Shown here piece by piece: positions 1 to 8,687 of a stretch of 64,000 nt of DNA. Each line of letters opens with the position of its first letter. The stretch's first letter is position 1. Source of the DNA: Bradyrhizobium sp. LTSP849 (GTDB lineage Bacteria; Pseudomonadota; Alphaproteobacteria; Rhizobiales; Xanthobacteraceae). The stretch covers positions 62,001-126,000 of the forward strand of contig NZ_JYMR01000051.1 of assembly GCF_000938255.1 (NCBI RefSeq), read 5' to 3'. A program made the translations under genes and the position numbers. Below the pieces are notes generated by a model, which was not told where the DNA came from, did not search any database, and saw only the letters and a list, made by a program, of their open reading frames with translations.

Positions 1-1
1 T

Positions 2-2386
2 TACTGTCTCACGGACCAGCATGACTGGCGCCTGGTCGCGCTTGGTGGCGCGGTGTGCCTGCTTGCCAGCGCGGCGGCGATCAGCCTGTTTCATCGTGCG
101 CGTGCGACGCAAGGACCGGGGCGGCTGGTCTGGATCTCCCTGGACGCCGTCGTCAGCGGCTGCGGCATCTGGGCGACGCACTTCATCGCGATGCTGGCCT
201 ACGGGCCGGGCAACGGTGGTGCCTACAACATTCCGGTGACGATCCTGTCGTTGATCTTCGCGATCTCCGTCACCTTCGTGGGACTAAGCATCGCGGTATC
301 GTCCTCGCGGACACCGTGGGTCGTCCTCGGCGGCGCCATCGTCGGCGGCGGCGTCGCGGCGATGCATTACACCGGCATGGCGGCACTGGAGATTCCCGCG
401 CGCGTGAGCTGGGTCGAAGGCACGGTTGTCGCCTCGGTCCTGTTCGGTATCGTCTTTGCGGCGCTCGCCCTGTTCGTCGCGTCGCGACGCGATGACCGCT
501 CGCATGCACTGCGTGCGACCGGCCTGCTGACGCTCGCCATCGTCGCACATCATTTCACTGCGATGGGCGCGGTGCTGCTGACGCCGGACCCGACGATCGC
601 GATCAGCGGGCTGTCGATCCCGCCGGCCTCGATGTCCTTCCTCACCGCCAGCGCCGCGGTCGCGATCATCGCCATCGCGCTGGTCTCGGCGCTGCTCGAC
701 CGCCGCGCCAAGGGAGCATTGGGCCGCCAGCAGGTCGTGCTCGACACCGCGCTCCAGAACATGTCGCAAGGGCTGTGCATGTTCGATGCGGAAGGCAAGA
801 TCCAGCTGTTCAACGAGCGCTACGCCGCGATGCTCGGCCGCACCGATATTCCGCTCACCGGCCGCCTGCTTATCGACGTGCTGCGTGAGGAGCAGGCCAA
901 GGGCCAGTGGCAGGGCGATGCGGGCGAATTCTTCGCGCGCCTTGTCGTCGACGCGCGCGAGGGCCGCACGACTAGCCAGGTCGTGACCCGGTTCGACCGC
1001 TCTATCCGAGTCGTCAATCAGCCGATGCAGGGTGGCGGCTGGGTCGCGACCTTCGAGGACATCACCGAGTGGCTGGAGGCGCAGGCCAAGATATCGCACA
1101 TGGCGCGCCATGACGCGCTGACCAATCTGCCGAACCGCGTGCTGTTCCACGAGCAGCTTGAACAGGGACTGCGCCGGGCCGGTTCGAACGACCAGCTCGC
1201 AGTGCTCTGCCTCGATCTCGATCACTTCAAGGACATCAACGACTCCCTCGGCCATCCCATTGGCGATGCGCTGCTGAAGGAAGTCGGCCGCAGGCTGAAG
1301 GCCACCGTCGGCGAGCACGACACCGTGGCGCGGCTCGGTGGCGACGAGTTCGCCGTGGTCCAGATCGGCCGGTCGGAGGAGGCTGCGGCGAGGGCTCTCG
1401 CCGGTCGCCTCGTCGAGGTGATTTCCGCGCCTTACGAGATCGACGACCATCAGATCGTGATCGGCGTCTCGATCGGCATCTCTCTGTCGCCGCAGGACGG
1501 CACCAATCCGGACGAATTGCTGAAGAATGCCGACCTCGCGCTGTACCGCGCCAAGGCGGACGGCCGCGGCACCTATCGCTTCTTCGAGACCGGGATGGAT
1601 GCACGCGCACAGGCGCGACGTTTGCTGGAGATGGACCTGCGGGCGGCACTGCAACGCGACGAGTTCCAGGTGTACTATCAGCCGATCCGCGACGTCGCCA
1701 GCGATCGCGTCGTCGCCTTCGAGGCGCTGTTGCGCTGGAACCATCCACATCGCGGCCTGATCTCGCCCATCAACTTCATTCCACTGGCCGAGGAGACCGG
1801 CCTCATCGTTCAGCTCGGCGAATTCGTGCTGCGCAGCGCCTGCGCGGACGCGGCAACCTGGCCGGGCGATGTCGATGTTGCCGTTAACCTGTCGCCGGTC
1901 CAGTTCAAGAGCCCGAACCTGATCGCAATCGTGACCGAGGCGCTGGTGGCATCGGGCCTCGCGGCGCGCCGCCTCGAGCTCGAAATCACCGAATCCGTGT
2001 TGCTTCAGAACAGCGAGGCGACGCTGACCACCCTGCACGAGTTGCGCGGCATGGGCGTGCGGATCTCGCTCGACGATTTCGGCACCGGCTATTCGTCGCT
2101 GAGCTATCTGCGCAGCTTCCCGTTCGACAAGATCAAGATCGACCGCTCGTTCGTATCCGAGCTTGCGACCCGCCAGGATTCCATGGCGATCATCCGTGCG
2201 GTGACGGGCCTCGGCCGCAGCCTCGGCATCGTGACCACCGCGGAGGGCGTCGAGAACGACGCGCAGCTCGAGCTGCTCAGGCGCGAAGGCTGTACCCAGG
2301 CGCAGGGCTATCTGTTCAGCATGCCGCGGCCGGCATCCGATGTCGCGTTGATGTTGGCACGACCGCGGCTGCTTGCGTCGGCCTAA
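2..2386 (+). CDS. MHYT-PAS-GGDEF-EAL cyclic-di-GMP enzyme, 5' end cut by window edge
   Basis: Membrane-bound bifunctional diguanylate cyclase/phosphodiesterase that would make or degrade cyclic-di-GMP. The reading frame is open to the left edge, and the residues before the first in-frame ATG (53) already look like MHYT-domain sequence, so the true start is upstream. The MHYT sensor spans about 100-700 and shows three copies of the signature (THFIAM near 180, MHYTGM at 362, HHFTAM near 550) within hydrophobic helices. A PAS-like domain follows at about 740-1080. The GGDEF motif is intact at 1337-1351, the EAL motif is intact (FEALLRW, EAL at 1721-1729), and DDFGTG is at 2072-2089. Both active sites look complete, so the net activity cannot be read from sequence. 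The stop is TAA at 2384-2386. Domain call is secure. Confidence 0.95.
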   Translation, partial: YCLTDQHDWRLVALGGAVCLLASAAAISLFHRARATQGPGRLVWISLDAVVSGCGIWATHFIAMLAYGPGNGGAYNIPVTILSLIFAISVTFVGLSIAVSSSRTPWVVLGGAIVGGGVAAMHYTGMAALEIPARVSWVEGTVVASVLFGIVFAALALFVASRRDDRSHALRATGLLTLAIVAHHFTAMGAVLLTPDPTIAISGLSIPPASMSFLTASAAVAIIAIALVSALLDRRAKGALGRQQVVLDTALQNMSQGLCMFDAEGKIQLFNERYAAMLGRTDIPLTGRLLIDVLREEQAKGQWQGDAGEFFARLVVDAREGRTTSQVVTRFDRSIRVVNQPMQGGGWVATFEDITEWLEAQAKISHMARHDALTNLPNRVLFHEQLEQGLRRAGSNDQLAVLCLDLDHFKDINDSLGHPIGDALLKEVGRRLKATVGEHDTVARLGGDEFAVVQIGRSEEAAARALAGRLVEVISAPYEIDDHQIVIGVSIGISLSPQDGTNPDELLKNADLALYRAKADGRGTYRFFETGMDARAQARRLLEMDLRAALQRDEFQVYYQPIRDVASDRVVAFEALLRWNHPHRGLISPINFIPLAEETGLIVQLGEFVLRSACADAATWPGDVDVAVNLSPVQFKSPNLIAIVTEALVASGLAARRLELEITESVLLQNSEATLTTLHELRGMGVRISLDDFGTGYSSLSYLRSFPFDKIKIDRSFVSELATRQDSMAIIRAVTGLGRSLGIVTTAEGVENDAQLELLRREGCTQAQGYLFSMPRPASDVALMLARPRLLASA

Positions 2387-2394
2387 GTTAAGGT

Positions 2395-2829
2395 CTAGCC
2401 GCGGCGAAGCGCGAAATGCGCGCCGCAGAACGCCATCACGGCACCAAGACACAGCGCCGCGAGACCGGCGAGCACGCCGGAGATGGTCGGGATCGGGCTC
2501 GGGGCCGAGGCGGCTTGCCCCGCACCTGCGAGCAGGAGCACACCGACCGCGATCAGGAATTGCCGCATCCGTTGCGGGATCTGGCCGGAGACGGCGCTCT
2601 GCATCAATGTCGCCGTGAAGTAGCCGCCGGAGAAGCCGACGGTTGCGATCAGCCACCAGGCGATCGCCGCGCCCGTCGGCATCAATTCATGCGTGTCGGA
2701 TCGCCACAGGCCGCCGAGGTCGAGCCCGTAGCGCGCGCCCAGCATGTGCACCGCGAGCGCGAGCAGCACGCCCGAGATCACGGCGGCGCCGAGAATCAGG
2801 CGGCGCGGAAAAAAGGTCGTCTCAGCCAT
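2395..2829 (-). CDS. Small membrane protein of unknown function (4 predicted TM helices)
   Basis: A 144-residue protein with four hydrophobic stretches, beginning roughly at residues 10, 55, 80 and 115, so probably an inner-membrane protein. I do not recognise the family. An ATG 12 codons upstream (2865) is also in frame; the 2829 start (MAETTFFPRR) is preferred because it leads straight into the first membrane segment. It converges with the cyclic-di-GMP enzyme, only 8 bp away, and is divergent from the next gene. Function unknown. Confidence 0.6.
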   Translation of the reverse strand: MAETTFFPRRLILGAAVISGVLLALAVHMLGARYGLDLGGLWRSDTHELMPTGAAIAWWLIATVGFSGGYFTATLMQSAVSGQIPQRMRQFLIAVGVLLLAGAGQAASAPSPIPTISGVLAGLAALCLGAVMAFCGAHFALRRG

Positions 2830-2885
2830 GCCTCGCTTGTAGGATGGGCGAGGGCGATCGCGCAAGCGGATCGCAGACGGGATTG

Positions 2886-3482
2886 ATGATCGAGATGCGG
2901 GTTTCGAGAGCTGAGGCAGCTTCAGCCACGAGCTATGCCTACAGGGCGTCGCTGATCGGCTCGGCGCATCGCTTCGAGCTGACCGACGAGGGCCTGTCCT
3001 GGCACGTCGCTGGCCGTTCGGGCGTCTGGCGCTATGACGAGATCAGCGCGATCCGGCTGTCGTTCCGCCCCGTCTCGATGCAGCAGCACCGTTTTCGCGC
3101 CGATGTCAGCCGTGCGGGCGGCGGCCGCATCGCGATCCTCTCGACGAGTTGGCAGACCGCAGCGCTGATGGCGCCGCAGGACAGCGGATTTCGCGATTTT
3201 CTCGTCGAGCTGCACGCGCGGATGGCGAAGGCCGGCAGCCGCGCCGAGTTGACCGCCGGCCTCGGTCGCAAAACCTATGCGGCCGTGCTCGCATTCCTGG
3301 CGGTGCTGGCGGTCGCAATGACGGGGCTGTTGGTCCGCGCGCTGATGATCGGTGAATTCGCCGGCGCGCTGTTCATCGTTGGTTTTGCCGCGCTGTTCGT
3401 CTGGCAGGTCGGCGGTTTCGTGCGGCGCAACCAGCCGCAGAGCTACAGTTTCGATCGTGTGCCGAGGTCCTTGTTGCCTTAG
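2886..3482 (+). CDS. Hypothetical protein with PH-like N-terminus and two C-terminal TM helices
   Basis: A 198-residue protein. The first 120 residues are soluble and look like a beta-rich domain (HRFELTDEGLSWHVAG, then VWRYDEISAIRLSF), the pattern of bacterial PH-like domains in small membrane proteins. Two hydrophobic helices follow at about residues 128-150 and 158-178. The start is the first ATG of ATGATCGAGATG at 2886. No catalytic motif is visible. It may be an inner-membrane protein with a cytosolic sensing domain, but no function can be assigned. Confidence 0.65.
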   Translation: MIEMRVSRAEAASATSYAYRASLIGSAHRFELTDEGLSWHVAGRSGVWRYDEISAIRLSFRPVSMQQHRFRADVSRAGGGRIAILSTSWQTAALMAPQDSGFRDFLVELHARMAKAGSRAELTAGLGRKTYAAVLAFLAVLAVAMTGLLVRALMIGEFAGALFIVGFAALFVWQVGGFVRRNQPQSYSFDRVPRSLLP

Positions 3483-3544
3483 GTGCAATCGGCCGCAATC
3501 AAACGTGACTTCGCGCCCCTGCGCCGGTGTCGCATCGTGCTGCC

Positions 3545-4144
3545 ATGTCAGTCACGGATCGCAGCACTCGCCTGCCTACAGCGGATGAGATCGCCAGGAT
3601 CAACCGCACGCATTTCATCGATACGCCACTCCTGCCGGCCGATCTGTTGTTCATGTTCGGCACCCGCGAGGACGTCGCGCTGCGCGTCGACACCGCCGCA
3701 GGGCTGTGGCGCGAGGGTTATTTCCGCTGGCCGATTGTCAGTGGCGGCGTGACGCCGGGCTCGGAGCAATCCGAGTGCACCATCATTAAGGCCGCGATGG
3801 TCGCCGCGGGCATTCCTGCGGACCGGATCCTCGAGGAGCATCGCGCGATGAACACCGGCGAGGACGTGATCCTCTCGCTGCCCATCATCGATGCCGCGCT
3901 CGGGCTGCAAAATGTCCGCAGCGTGATCTGCCTCGGCAATACCTGGACCGCGCGGCGCTATCCGATGACGCTGCACCGGCACTGGCCGGAGGTCGACAAG
4001 ATGCTGCTCACCGTCGACAACTTCGCGACACCGCGCGAACGCTGGCACACCGACGCTGAATTTCGTCGCCGCGTCCTGCACGAATGGGACAAGATCGCGC
4101 CGTACAAGGCGAGGGGCTTTATCGCGGAATGGCCGGAGGCTTGA
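3545..4144 (+). CDS. YdcF/SanA-like DUF218 family protein
   Basis: A 199-residue protein resembling the DUF218 (YdcF/SanA) family. The features are a short beta-strand LLFMFGTRED near the N-terminus, a GG-containing segment (WPIVSGGVTPGSEQSE) of the type that follows the first strand in this family, an acidic helix (ILEEHRAMNTGEDV), and VICLGNTWTARR before the last helices. No signal peptide is visible, so it is probably cytosolic. Substrates of this family are poorly known; a Rossmann-like nucleotide-binding fold is usual. An in-frame ATG at 3527 is possible, but MSVTDRS at 3545 is preferred. Family call is moderate. Confidence 0.7.
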   Translation: MSVTDRSTRLPTADEIARINRTHFIDTPLLPADLLFMFGTREDVALRVDTAAGLWREGYFRWPIVSGGVTPGSEQSECTIIKAAMVAAGIPADRILEEHRAMNTGEDVILSLPIIDAALGLQNVRSVICLGNTWTARRYPMTLHRHWPEVDKMLLTVDNFATPRERWHTDAEFRRRVLHEWDKIAPYKARGFIAEWPEA

Positions 4145-4152
4145 GCAGCGAG

Positions 4153-5496
4153 CTACTCCGTCGAGTCAAAATCCTCTTCCTTGGTGCCGAGCAGCGACAC
4201 CAGCGTGCGCAGGCCGGAATCGAGTTGCTCGGGCGAGGGTGGGGCGAGCGCGAGGCGCACTGCATTCGGCGCATGACCATGCGCAATCGCGAAGGTCGAG
4301 GACGGCGTCAACGCGATGCTGCGCCGGGCGGCTGCGGCGACGAAGGTCTGCGAGCGCCAATGCTGCGGCAATGTCAGCCAGAGATGATAGGAGCGCGGGT
4401 CAGCCGAGATCTGGTATCCGGCCAAGAGCCTTGCCGCGGTCTGCTGCCGGCGCGCGGCGTCGATGCGTTTCAGCCGAGTCAGCTCGGCGACGGTGCCATC
4501 GGCCATCAGCCGCTGCCCGGACGCGAGCGCATGGCCCGAGGCGATCCAGCCGCCGGTCCGCACCGCGCTCATCACGCTCTCGCGCAGATGCGGCGGCGCG
4601 ACGAGGATGCCGAGTGCAAGTCCCGGCGCGACCTTCTTGGACAGGCTGTCGAGCACGATGCAGCGGTCCGGCCCGAGCGCGGCCAGCGGCGTGTCGTCGG
4701 CGAGGAAGCCGTAGACGGCGTCCTCGATGATGGTGAGGTCGAGCTTTTCGGCGACGCGCATGATGTCGGCGCGCCGCGTCGCGTTCATGGTGACGCCGAG
4801 CGGGTTCTGGATGATGGGCTGGAGATACAGCGCCGACAGATGCGCTTCGCGGTGCGCCTTCTGGATCGCATCGGGCCGCACGCCGAATTCATCCATCGCA
4901 ATCGGGACGAGCGTCACACCTAACCGCGCGGCGATGCTCTTGACGTAGGGATAGGTCAGCGCCTCGACGCCGCAGCGGCCGCCGGTGGGGACGAGCGCCG
5001 CGAGCGCGGCGGCGAGCGATTGCTTGCCGTTGGCGGTGAACACGATCTGCTCGGCCTGCGGCGTAAAATCCTTGCGCGCGAGATAGGCGGCGGCGGCATT
5101 GCGCGCGCTCTTGGTGCCGGTGCTGGTCGAGACCCGCAACGCGGATTCGAGCGCGTCGACGCGTTCGAGCCCCGCGAGGCTCTTGGCTATCATTGCCCAT
5201 TGCTGAGGCAATAACGGATAATTGACCTCGAAGTCGATGCGCGCGTCGCGCGGCTCGCTCAGCGCCTCGACCTCGCGCCTGATGTCGCCGGAGATGAAGG
5301 TGCCGCGGCCGACCTCGCCGACCACGAGGCCGCGGCGCAAAAGCTCCGTATAAACCCGGCTGGCGGTCGAGACCGCAATGCCACGGTCATAGGCAAAATT
5401 GCGCTGCGGCGGCAGCCGGTCGCCGGGCCTTAACGTGCCGTTAGAGATATCCGAGGCAATGGCATCGGCAAGCTTCACGTACTCGAACTTGGACAT
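4153..5496 (-). CDS. MocR-type regulator: GntR winged helix fused to a class-I aminotransferase domain
   Basis: A 447-residue MocR/PdxR-family protein. The N-terminal 70 residues are a GntR winged helix-turn-helix (LADAIASDISNGTLRPGDRLPPQR, then STASRVYTELLRRGLV, then GEVGRGTFIS, read in pieces). Residues of about 100-440 form a fold-type I aminotransferase-like domain with the PLP-lysine motif DSLSKKVAPG and the aspartate segment TIIEDAVYGFLA. Such proteins use PLP or a PLP-amino-acid adduct as effector and usually control a divergent neighbour. Here the divergent unit is the DUF1127 gene with its short upstream ORF, 185 bp away. The effector is unknown. Confidence 0.9.
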   Translation of the reverse strand: MSKFEYVKLADAIASDISNGTLRPGDRLPPQRNFAYDRGIAVSTASRVYTELLRRGLVVGEVGRGTFISGDIRREVEALSEPRDARIDFEVNYPLLPQQWAMIAKSLAGLERVDALESALRVSTSTGTKSARNAAAAYLARKDFTPQAEQIVFTANGKQSLAAALAALVPTGGRCGVEALTYPYVKSIAARLGVTLVPIAMDEFGVRPDAIQKAHREAHLSALYLQPIIQNPLGVTMNATRRADIMRVAEKLDLTIIEDAVYGFLADDTPLAALGPDRCIVLDSLSKKVAPGLALGILVAPPHLRESVMSAVRTGGWIASGHALASGQRLMADGTVAELTRLKRIDAARRQQTAARLLAGYQISADPRSYHLWLTLPQHWRSQTFVAAAARRSIALTPSSTFAIAHGHAPNAVRLALAPPSPEQLDSGLRTLVSLLGTKEEDFDSTE

Positions 5497-5598
5497 TATT
5501 GCACCGAGAGCAATGTTTTACTTGCTCCGAGTAGTGTACTGGAGCATTTAAGTTCCATCAAGGTCCGCGATTGAGCCGAGGAGAGCGAGAGCAATCCG

Positions 5599-5685
5599 AT
5601 GGCATATGAGGTGCAGATGCTTCCAGCGTCTGCGCCAACGGCATCCCCTTCGCCGCGTGGACAGAAGGCCGGAGAAGAAAAATGA
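5599..5685 (+). CDS. Possible 28-codon leader ORF overlapping the DUF1127 start
   Basis: A short frame that starts MAYEVQMLPASAPTAS and is rich in Ala, Pro and Ser. Its TGA (5683-5685) overlaps the ATG of the next gene (5682-5684) in an ATGA junction. A GAGAG-rich stretch lies 10-20 bases before its ATG, and the ribosome site of the downstream gene (GGAGAA at about 5672) lies inside it. The arrangement suggests translational coupling or a regulatory leader peptide. Length alone cannot prove that it is translated. Confidence 0.4.
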   Translation: MAYEVQMLPASAPTASPSPRGQKAGEEK

Positions 5686-5918
5686 CCACGATCTCGCAAA
5701 CTTCGGGGCGGAGTTTAAGCCCCTCCTCATCGGGCGGATTTTTCCGCGCGCTCGCCAATTTCGCCCATGCGCTGTTCGACCGCCTCGAGCACCGCTCTGC
5801 GGTCAAGACGCTGAACGAGCTCGACGACCGCGCTTTGCGCGACATCGGGATCACGCGCAGCCAGATCGAAGACGCCGTCTACGGGCAGTTCAAAGCCGAG
5901 CTGACGCGTTATCTGTAA
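5682..5918 (+). CDS. DUF1127 domain small protein
   Basis: A 78-residue protein whose C-terminal half has the DUF1127 signature: repeated helices ending in LNELDDRALRDIGITRSQIE, followed by an aromatic/basic tail. DUF1127 proteins are small, Arg-rich and common in alphaproteobacteria; some have been linked to RNA turnover or phosphate and carbon responses, but no general activity is settled. The ribosome site GGAGAAGAAAA lies directly before the ATG. A hairpin at 5925-5956 follows the stop and may end the transcript. It is divergent from the MocR regulator, which may control it. Confidence 0.85.
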   Translation: MTTISQTSGRSLSPSSSGGFFRALANFAHALFDRLEHRSAVKTLNELDDRALRDIGITRSQIEDAVYGQFKAELTRYL

Positions 5919-5924
5919 GACTCT

Positions 5925-5956
5925 GTCATCACGCCCGGCAGGTCCGGCGTGGTGAC
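5925..5956 (+). terminator. Hairpin after the DUF1127 gene
   Basis: The 11-nt arms GTCATCACGCC and GGCGTGGTGAC flank a 10-nt loop just after the stop codon. Pairing allows one mismatch. There is no clear U-tract, so it may be an RNA-stabilising or weak terminating hairpin. Confidence 0.4.
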
Positions 5957-5975
5957 GTACAATGCCTCAGCATCG

Positions 5976-6185
5976 TTATTGCGAGCGCAGCGAAGCAATC
6001 CAGAATCTTTCCGGGGTTGCAGTTTCAACTCCGTCATCCTGAGGCGCGAGCAGCGCAGCGCAGTGCAGCTGCACTGCGCTGCGAGCCTCGAAGGATAGAC
6101 GGCCGAGATGCAGCCGGGCTGTCGCCCTTCGAGGCTCGCCCGGCGGCGCATATGCGCCGCAGAGTTCGCACCTCAGGGTGACGGT
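5976..6185. repeat. REP-like intergenic palindromic repeats
   Basis: This stretch starts with the element CATTGCGAGCGCAGCGAAGC, which recurs at 62.8 kb and in diverged form at 49.7 kb. A second palindromic family follows, with paired arms (CATCCTGAGGCGCGAG and CGCACCTCAGGGTGACGG; GCGAGCCTCGAAGG and CCTTCGAGGCTCGC). Its cores GCAGTGCAGCTGCACTGC and GCGCATATGCGC are perfect palindromes. The pattern is that of REP/BIME-type extragenic elements. No gene is supported here. Confidence 0.65.
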
Positions 6186-6239
6186 GATAGATTGGTGCGC
6201 GCGCTGACATCCTTATTCGATCTCTGAGCAACAGACACG

Positions 6240-6760
6240 CCTTCGCCCCCTCGCGGCTTGTTTTGCCCGAGCTTTGCCCCTTGCACTGCCCTCAAATGAA
6301 AGAGGGCGCAGGGAAGACCGGGCGCCGGCTGGCACCCGCGGTCCACTGTGCGAAGTTGCGTTGCGAAATCTGCACAGCGGCATACAGGTGAAGCCAGGAC
6401 ATCCCGGCCTTCCCTGCGCAGTGGTTTTACGGCTTATGTCGCGCTCTCCCCGGGGAGCGATGCACTATTGCCCCCGTCGCCTTGCGGATGATCGATGCAC
6501 GCGCCCGGTCGGGCAGCCCACATCACCGCAAGACTTGGCGCACAGACCCCGGGCGCCAGGACCACACGATTTTGCCGTACGCCGATCACACCGGTCGTGT
6601 GCGCGATGCCTTCGCTCACGGTTGCCCGCCCTGCGATGCTGTTCGCGCCGATGTGGCCTGCGTCCACCGCCGTCCGGCCCGCGTTCGTGACGATCGCGAT
6701 GCGCCCCTCTTCCTTGGGCCGGAGTAGGCGACACATACGCCCTTTCCGAATTTCGGTAAA
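6240..6760. other. Non-coding or decayed sequence between REP repeats and the next gene
   Basis: No convincing gene is seen. A short plus-strand frame contains a string beginning MSRSPRGAMHYC. I recall similar strings as spurious hypothetical proteins scattered through rhizobial and Rhodopseudomonas-type genomes, which suggests a dispersed repeat rather than a gene; this is from memory. Codon pattern is poor, frames are broken, and no ribosome site precedes it. Confidence 0.3.
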
Positions 6761-6973
6761 GTAGAATATTTTTATTGACGAGGCTTGACAGTGGTCTTGC
6801 CCGCCGCGCGCCCTGTTTTGCCCGTCGCACGTCGTGAACCCTGCCTTCAAGACTGAACTTGCGAATTTGATTGTTTCGCGGGCGCGCAAGCGTAGAGTTG
6901 CGTCGCGCAGGCCTACAACGCGCCCGACTGCGGAAATTCAGGTCTCTAACACGCCCGTGCGAGGAGGACCAAA

Positions 6974-7321
6974 ATGCTGCCGCACATCTCGACAGTAGTG
7001 CTGACGTTACCGCTGATCTTCACCGTCGCCGACACCGTGCCGACTTTCAACATTCAACGGGGCTGCAAAGTAGATAGCGCGGCGGCTTTCGATCCCAATG
7101 CCGGCATGAGCGCGACAATCAAGCGCTGTGTGGACGACGAGCAACGGGCAAAAGATCAGCTTCAAACGCAATGGTCGGTTTTTTTGGCGTCTGACCGCAC
7201 TATGTGTATGTCAGTTGCCGTTGGTGAGAAGGCTGACGACAATGCGATGCCGCCCAGTTACGTCGAATTGTTGACCTGTCTTCAGGATCAACAGTTTGCG
7301 CGAAAGCTTCCCAAGAACTGA
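6974..7321 (+). CDS. Small secreted hypothetical protein
   Basis: A 115-residue protein with a short hydrophobic N-terminal segment (about residues 5-20), compatible with a signal peptide or anchor. The rest is hydrophilic with four cysteines (at CKVD, RCVDDE, MCMS and TCLQ), which could form two disulfides in the periplasm. A strong ribosome site, GAGGAGGACC, lies 4 bases before the ATG, and this decides the start. I do not recognise the family. It stands alone, flanked by repeat-rich DNA and by the sulfatase module. Confidence 0.65.
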   Translation: MLPHISTVVLTLPLIFTVADTVPTFNIQRGCKVDSAAAFDPNAGMSATIKRCVDDEQRAKDQLQTQWSVFLASDRTMCMSVAVGEKADDNAMPPSYVELLTCLQDQQFARKLPKN

Positions 7322-7634
7322 TCGTTATCGCGACGCAAGACTGGATCCGCCGCTAATCCGAACCTCGACCGCCCGATTTGATTTAGATCAACACTCGGAA
7401 TTTTCACTGGCCGAGGCATCCGCGATTGCGAGGATAATCATGCTTGCTTCCGCAGCGTGTCAGGCGCAATGTCCGGTAGCAGACAATCGTCCAGACCTTT
7501 GATGTCTATCGGACGACGATTCAAATCGCTCTAGCATTCTTCAACATTCAATTGGCGTCCGGCGCGCATTGAAAAGCGCGGCATGGGATAATCAGCAGTA
7601 ACTTCTTGGCCTCGCCGTCAGGAAGAGAGCAGCC
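7322..7634. other. Intergenic region before the sulfatase module
   Basis: These 313 bp hold no gene I can support. The sequence is AT-richer than its neighbours and probably carries the promoter of the formylglycine-generating-enzyme operon, but no clear -35/-10 pair or palindrome stands out. Confidence 0.4.
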
Positions 7635-8636
7635 GTGTGCCTTAAGGGGATCGCGCGTATCATGAGTCTCTCTGAAGTGGGCACTCGGGCAATTGCTGAG
7701 CGGCAAGCCGACATGCGGCTCATTCCCGGCGGTACGTTCCGCATGGGATCTGACAAGCACTACCCCGAGGAGAAGCCCGCTCATCGCGTTACAGTCGATA
7801 GCTTTTGGATCGACCGAACCCCCGTGACGAACCGGCAGTTTCGCGCATTCATTGAAGCGACGGGATACGTCACCTTTGCCGAGATCGCTCCCGATCCGAA
7901 CGATTATCCGGGCGCATTGGCCCACATGCTGAAAGCGGGATCGCTCGTCTTCAGTCCACCGGACCATCCCGTCGATCTCCGCAATTTCGCCAACTGGTGG
8001 AGTTTCAAGTTCGGCGCCAATTGGCGTCGCCCCTATGGCAAGGGCAGCTCGATCCGCGGTCTCGACAATCATCCCGTCGTGCACGTCGTCTATCGAGACG
8101 CTGCTGCATACGCTGCGTGGGCCGGCAAGGAATTGCCGACCGAGGCCGAGTGGGAATACGCGGCCGCGGGAGGACTCGGCCAAACTGAATTTGCCTGGGG
8201 CGAAGAGTTGATGCCCGGCGGCCGGCACATGGCCAACATCTGGCATGGCGAATTCCCTCACGAGAACCTCGCAAGCGACGGTTACGCGCGCACTTCGCCG
8301 GTCGACGCGTTTCCGCCGAACGGCTTCGGCCTCTCGGACATGATCGGCAATGTCTGGGAATGGACTGTCGATTGGTATTCGGCCGCGCATATCGGCGACG
8401 CGGCGAAAGCGTGCTGCATTCCGGAGAATCCGCGCGGCGGGATCGAAGGCGACAGCTACGACCCCTGTCAGCGCCAACTCACGATTCCTCGCAAGGTCGT
8501 CAAGGGCGGCTCCCATTTATGCGCGCCAAACTACTGCCGCCGCTACCGGCCGGCGGCGCGCCACGCACAGCCGGTCGACACGTCGATGAGCCATGTGGGC
8601 TTCAGGTGCGTCATCAGAGAAGGTGACGGACCCTGA
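7635..8636 (+). CDS. Formylglycine-generating enzyme (sulfatase-activating, SUMF1-type)
   Basis: Oxidises the active-site cysteine of sulfatases to C-alpha-formylglycine. The 333-residue length and whole pattern fit the aerobic FGE family: RLIPGGTFRMGSD near residue 30, WIDRTPVTNRQFRAFI, LPTEAEWEYAAAGG, then MIGNVWEWT, KGGSHLCAPNYCRRY and a closing GFRC. The two catalytic, copper-binding cysteines that are five apart in family members are present as C296 and C301. The likely substrate is the arylsulfatase immediately downstream. GTG at 7635 has a good ribosome site (GGAAGAGAG, spacing 5); an in-frame ATG at 7662 is the alternative. No signal peptide, so it acts in the cytosol before Tat export of its target. 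Confidence 0.92.
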   Translation: MCLKGIARIMSLSEVGTRAIAERQADMRLIPGGTFRMGSDKHYPEEKPAHRVTVDSFWIDRTPVTNRQFRAFIEATGYVTFAEIAPDPNDYPGALAHMLKAGSLVFSPPDHPVDLRNFANWWSFKFGANWRRPYGKGSSIRGLDNHPVVHVVYRDAAAYAAWAGKELPTEAEWEYAAAGGLGQTEFAWGEELMPGGRHMANIWHGEFPHENLASDGYARTSPVDAFPPNGFGLSDMIGNVWEWTVDWYSAAHIGDAAKACCIPENPRGGIEGDSYDPCQRQLTIPRKVVKGGSHLCAPNYCRRYRPAARHAQPVDTSMSHVGFRCVIREGDGP

Positions 8637-8687
8637 GTTCCCGATTGTGCACGTCGGCTTTTGAAGATCCCACAGGAGGATTATTCT

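Noticed and set aside
284..2656. Long minus-strand open frame (790 codons) opposite the cyclic-di-GMP enzyme
   Set aside because: The plus frame has clear GGDEF and EAL domains; the minus frame is Arg/His/Asp-rich nonsense typical of antisense frames in high-GC DNA.
5430..5444. TTAA-N7-TTAG, close to a CtrA box
   Set aside because: It lies inside the coding start of the MocR gene, away from flagellar genes, and is probably chance.
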